From assembly GCF_014205835.1 (NCBI RefSeq), contig NZ_JACHCQ010000043.1, forward strand, positions 1-43,774: a DNA stretch of 43,774 nucleotides. The letters are read 5' to 3'. The notes beneath the pieces were generated by a model. It was not told the DNA's origin, made no database searches, and saw nothing but the letters and a program-made list of their open reading frames with translations. The DNA is from Pedobacter sp. AK013. Its GTDB lineage: Bacteria; Bacteroidota; Bacteroidia; Sphingobacteriales; Sphingobacteriaceae. The first letter of the stretch is position 1. The number at the start of each line of letters is the position of its first letter. This document shows, one piece after another, positions 42,178-43,774 of the stretch. A program made the translations under genes and the position numbers.

Positions 42178-43459
42178 GGCGCTCATCAACGATGGGGGAT
42201 TTGGAAAAATCGAGGAAGTGCTTTGCGATGATGGAAAGTATTATGCGAGGAAAACTTTCTGCCCATCATCTCAATTTATTTCTAATCCTACGCTGTGCGC
42301 AACATTAAGACAGCGTTTCATTAGGGAAGTAAAAACGCAAAAGATGCTTCCCGAAGAGCTTTTTATCCCAATTGTTTTTGAGGATCTAACCTCACCTGAT
42401 CCGTGGTTTTTAATGCCAATTGCAGAAGATGTATACATCAACGAAATTTCGATGTGTAAACATGAACGCCGGCTTCCCAAGGGACTTGGAGATATTCTAA
42501 ATTCTCTGGAATTTATCCATAACAGGGGTTTGATTCACCGTGATTTAAAACCGCAGAATATCCTATATCACATTGGTAGATGGAAACTTGCGGATTTTGG
42601 GTTGATTTCTCAGGACAAAGAAATTTTGTCTCAGACCATTACTACCAGTCATAATGCGCTGGGAACAGTGATGTATGCTGCTCCTGAACAGATTAAAGAT
42701 TTCAAGCGGGTAACGCCTCTTGCGGATATTTATTCTTTTGGTGCAATCTTACATGATATCTTTACAGACGGAAGCAGGGTACCCTACTCTGAACTCAGTG
42801 GAGATGGTGAAATTGGGGCCATTATCGAAAGGTGTACCAAGAACAATGCCGCTCACCGTTTCAAGAATGTTGACGCGCTACGCAAGCGCGTGCTTTATTA
42901 TCTCTCAAAAGACTCAATAAAAACCGATGAGGCGGGCGATGAAAAATGGGTCCAGCTAATTAGAAAATTTGACACCTGGGACTCCGATCTTTTTGAGAAT
43001 TTTGTATTCTATCTCAAGCGGAATCCTCGATCCAGGGATATACTATTTGAGATGGGTTCTGAAATAATCGACTTTTTTTATGCGCTTGACAAGGATTTAT
43101 CTAATGAATTGAGTATAATCTATTGTGATTGGGTTTACAGCAGGGCATTCAACTTTGATTACTGTGATGTTATTATCGGCTTAATATTTAAGATATATGA
43201 AAAGACTTCAGATCTCGAAGTCAAATCCAAAGCTGCTATTTCTGCAGCAGAATTGGGACGATCTCATAACCGTTGGTATGTAATGGGATATGTGATCAAA
43301 ATGGCAGGTAAGGCAATCGATGAGCATCTTGCATTTAGAATTAGTTTAGAGCTGGAACTAGAAGATCAGAACATTGAAAATTTTAAGCGCTGCGCCCGTG
43401 GAATAAACCTTTCTATTAACTCTTATCACCCCATCATAAAGGAAACCTTGTCTAGGTAA
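42158..43459 (+). CDS. Hanks-type Ser/Thr protein kinase
   Basis: The 433-residue kinase has a glycine loop (NDGGFGKIEEV, 11-21), an ATP-binding lysine at K32, the catalytic loop HRDLKPQN (127-134), DFG (146-148), an activation segment with threonines and serines, APE (175-177), and DIYSFG. The kinase domain ends near residue 245. The last 180 residues are helical with no transmembrane segment and no PASTA or sensor domain, so this is a cytosolic kinase. It overlaps the phosphatase gene by 20 bases. The C-terminal part may be a regulatory or target-binding domain; I do not recognise it. The target is unknown. Confidence 0.93.
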   Translation: MVIKNVKALINDGGFGKIEEVLCDDGKYYARKTFCPSSQFISNPTLCATLRQRFIREVKTQKMLPEELFIPIVFEDLTSPDPWFLMPIAEDVYINEISMCKHERRLPKGLGDILNSLEFIHNRGLIHRDLKPQNILYHIGRWKLADFGLISQDKEILSQTITTSHNALGTVMYAAPEQIKDFKRVTPLADIYSFGAILHDIFTDGSRVPYSELSGDGEIGAIIERCTKNNAAHRFKNVDALRKRVLYYLSKDSIKTDEAGDEKWVQLIRKFDTWDSDLFENFVFYLKRNPRSRDILFEMGSEIIDFFYALDKDLSNELSIIYCDWVYSRAFNFDYCDVIIGLIFKIYEKTSDLEVKSKAAISAAELGRSHNRWYVMGYVIKMAGKAIDEHLAFRISLELELEDQNIENFKRCARGINLSINSYHPIIKETLSR

Positions 43460-43535
43460 TATTTACGCCATCAGAGATCTAATAACCTCGAGGTAACATC
43501 TCGCTCGAAAGCTAATTTCTTGCCAAGTTTTTGGC

Positions 43536-43555
43536 TATCGTTAAAAATAACGATA
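43536..43555 (+). repeat. Hairpin after the kinase gene
   Basis: TATCGTTA and TAACGATA pair perfectly around AAAA, 76 bases after the kinase stop. It lacks a T-run, so it may be a weak terminator or only an inverted repeat. Confidence 0.4.
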
Positions 43556-43599
43556 TTAAGCAATTGTTGCAAAAACGATGAAAGAAGTGGATAAACCGC

Positions 43600-43774
43600 T
43601 TCAAATTGACCCCCCTTCGCCACTTTAAAACGCCCCCCTTTGCCGAGTTAATTTGATAAGGTCCGCCAAAGCAAAAAGACCCCTTTGCGCCGATCCAAAT
43701 TGACCCCCTTGAAATCGCAGATTCGTTTGTGCTGAATGGTTTGTAGGAATATGTTTTTGTTTAGCTTTTAGCCG
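43600..43774. mobile_element. Probable end of an IS21-like element (continues beyond the window)
   Basis: Four related words recur: TCAAATTGACCCCCCTTCGC at 43601-43620, a CGCCCCCCTTTGCCG variant at 43631-43644, AAAGACCCCTTTGCGC at 43675-43690, and CAAATTGACCCCCTTGAA at 43695-43712. Multiple degenerate terminal repeats of this kind mark IS21-family ends, where the transposase binds. No transposase ORF lies inside the window, so the assignment rests on the repeats and on memory of similar Bacteroidota sequences. The stretch 43460-43600 before it has no gene. Confidence 0.4.

Noticed and set aside
1..43774. CRISPR arrays and tRNA or rRNA genes
   Set aside because: No regularly spaced repeat-spacer unit and no cloverleaf-like sequence was found; the only regular tandem repeats are coding repeats at 9295-9753 and the degenerate words at 43600-43712.

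Overview
The window looks like chromosomal DNA of a Bacteroidota bacterium, most likely Sphingobacteriaceae (Pedobacter-like). The reasons are an adk-obgE pair with a short Obg lacking a C-terminal extension, TAnnTTTG-type promoter boxes, a FecI-like ECF sigma factor, a DUF3560-containing mobile-element module and a His-Xaa-Ser (Hxs) locus. The family assignment is an inference from protein style; no rRNA or tRNA gene is visible.

Layout. (1) 0.2-2.0 kb: housekeeping adk-obgE on the minus strand. (2) 3.1-8.7 kb: a plus-strand tripartite RND efflux operon (TolC-like channel, membrane-fusion protein, HAE-1 type permease). (3) 8.7-11.5 kb: a 59-residue ORF with its own promoter and terminator, an exported five-repeat protein, and a leucine-rich-repeat protein. 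(4) 12.0-14.5 kb: a minus-strand cluster of four genes typical of Bacteroidota conjugative elements (including DUF3560), bounded by a strong terminator and a 128-bp interrupted palindrome, then a frameshifted metallophosphatase pseudogene (14.7-15.5 kb).

(5) 15.7-27.1 kb: a defence island. It holds a fused PLD nuclease/SF2 helicase, an XRE regulator plus HNH endonuclease preceded by a perfect 16-bp palindrome, and a minus-strand helicase-mcrB-mcrC cluster. The HNH endonuclease and McrB both begin with a region that looks like a PUA/EVE-type modified-base reader, and the helicase seems to end in a PD-(D/E)XK-like domain. (6) 27.6-32.5 kb: a coupled three-gene operon of exported proteins (Cys/His protein, large helical protein with a beta-barrel-like C-terminus, trypsin-like serine peptidase). 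(7) 33.1-36.2 kb: a Septu-like pair in which the ATPase carries its own N-terminal HNH domain, homologous to the separate HNH protein beside it. (8) 36.4-36.9 kb: an ECF sigma factor that stops inside its C-terminal helix-turn-helix.

(9) 37.3-41.0 kb: a complete hxsA-hxsD-hxsB-hxsC operon, a predicted radical-SAM peptide-modification system, with a candidate promoter. (10) 41.5-43.5 kb: a divergent, overlapping Ser/Thr phosphatase-kinase pair. (11) 43.6-43.77 kb: repeated GACCCCC-type sequences that look like the end of an IS21-like element continuing past the window.

The most promising undescribed units are the double-HNH Septu variant, the exported protease operon, and the helicase-nuclease linked to an EVE-type McrBC. 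All functions come from motif recognition by eye; no database search was run.
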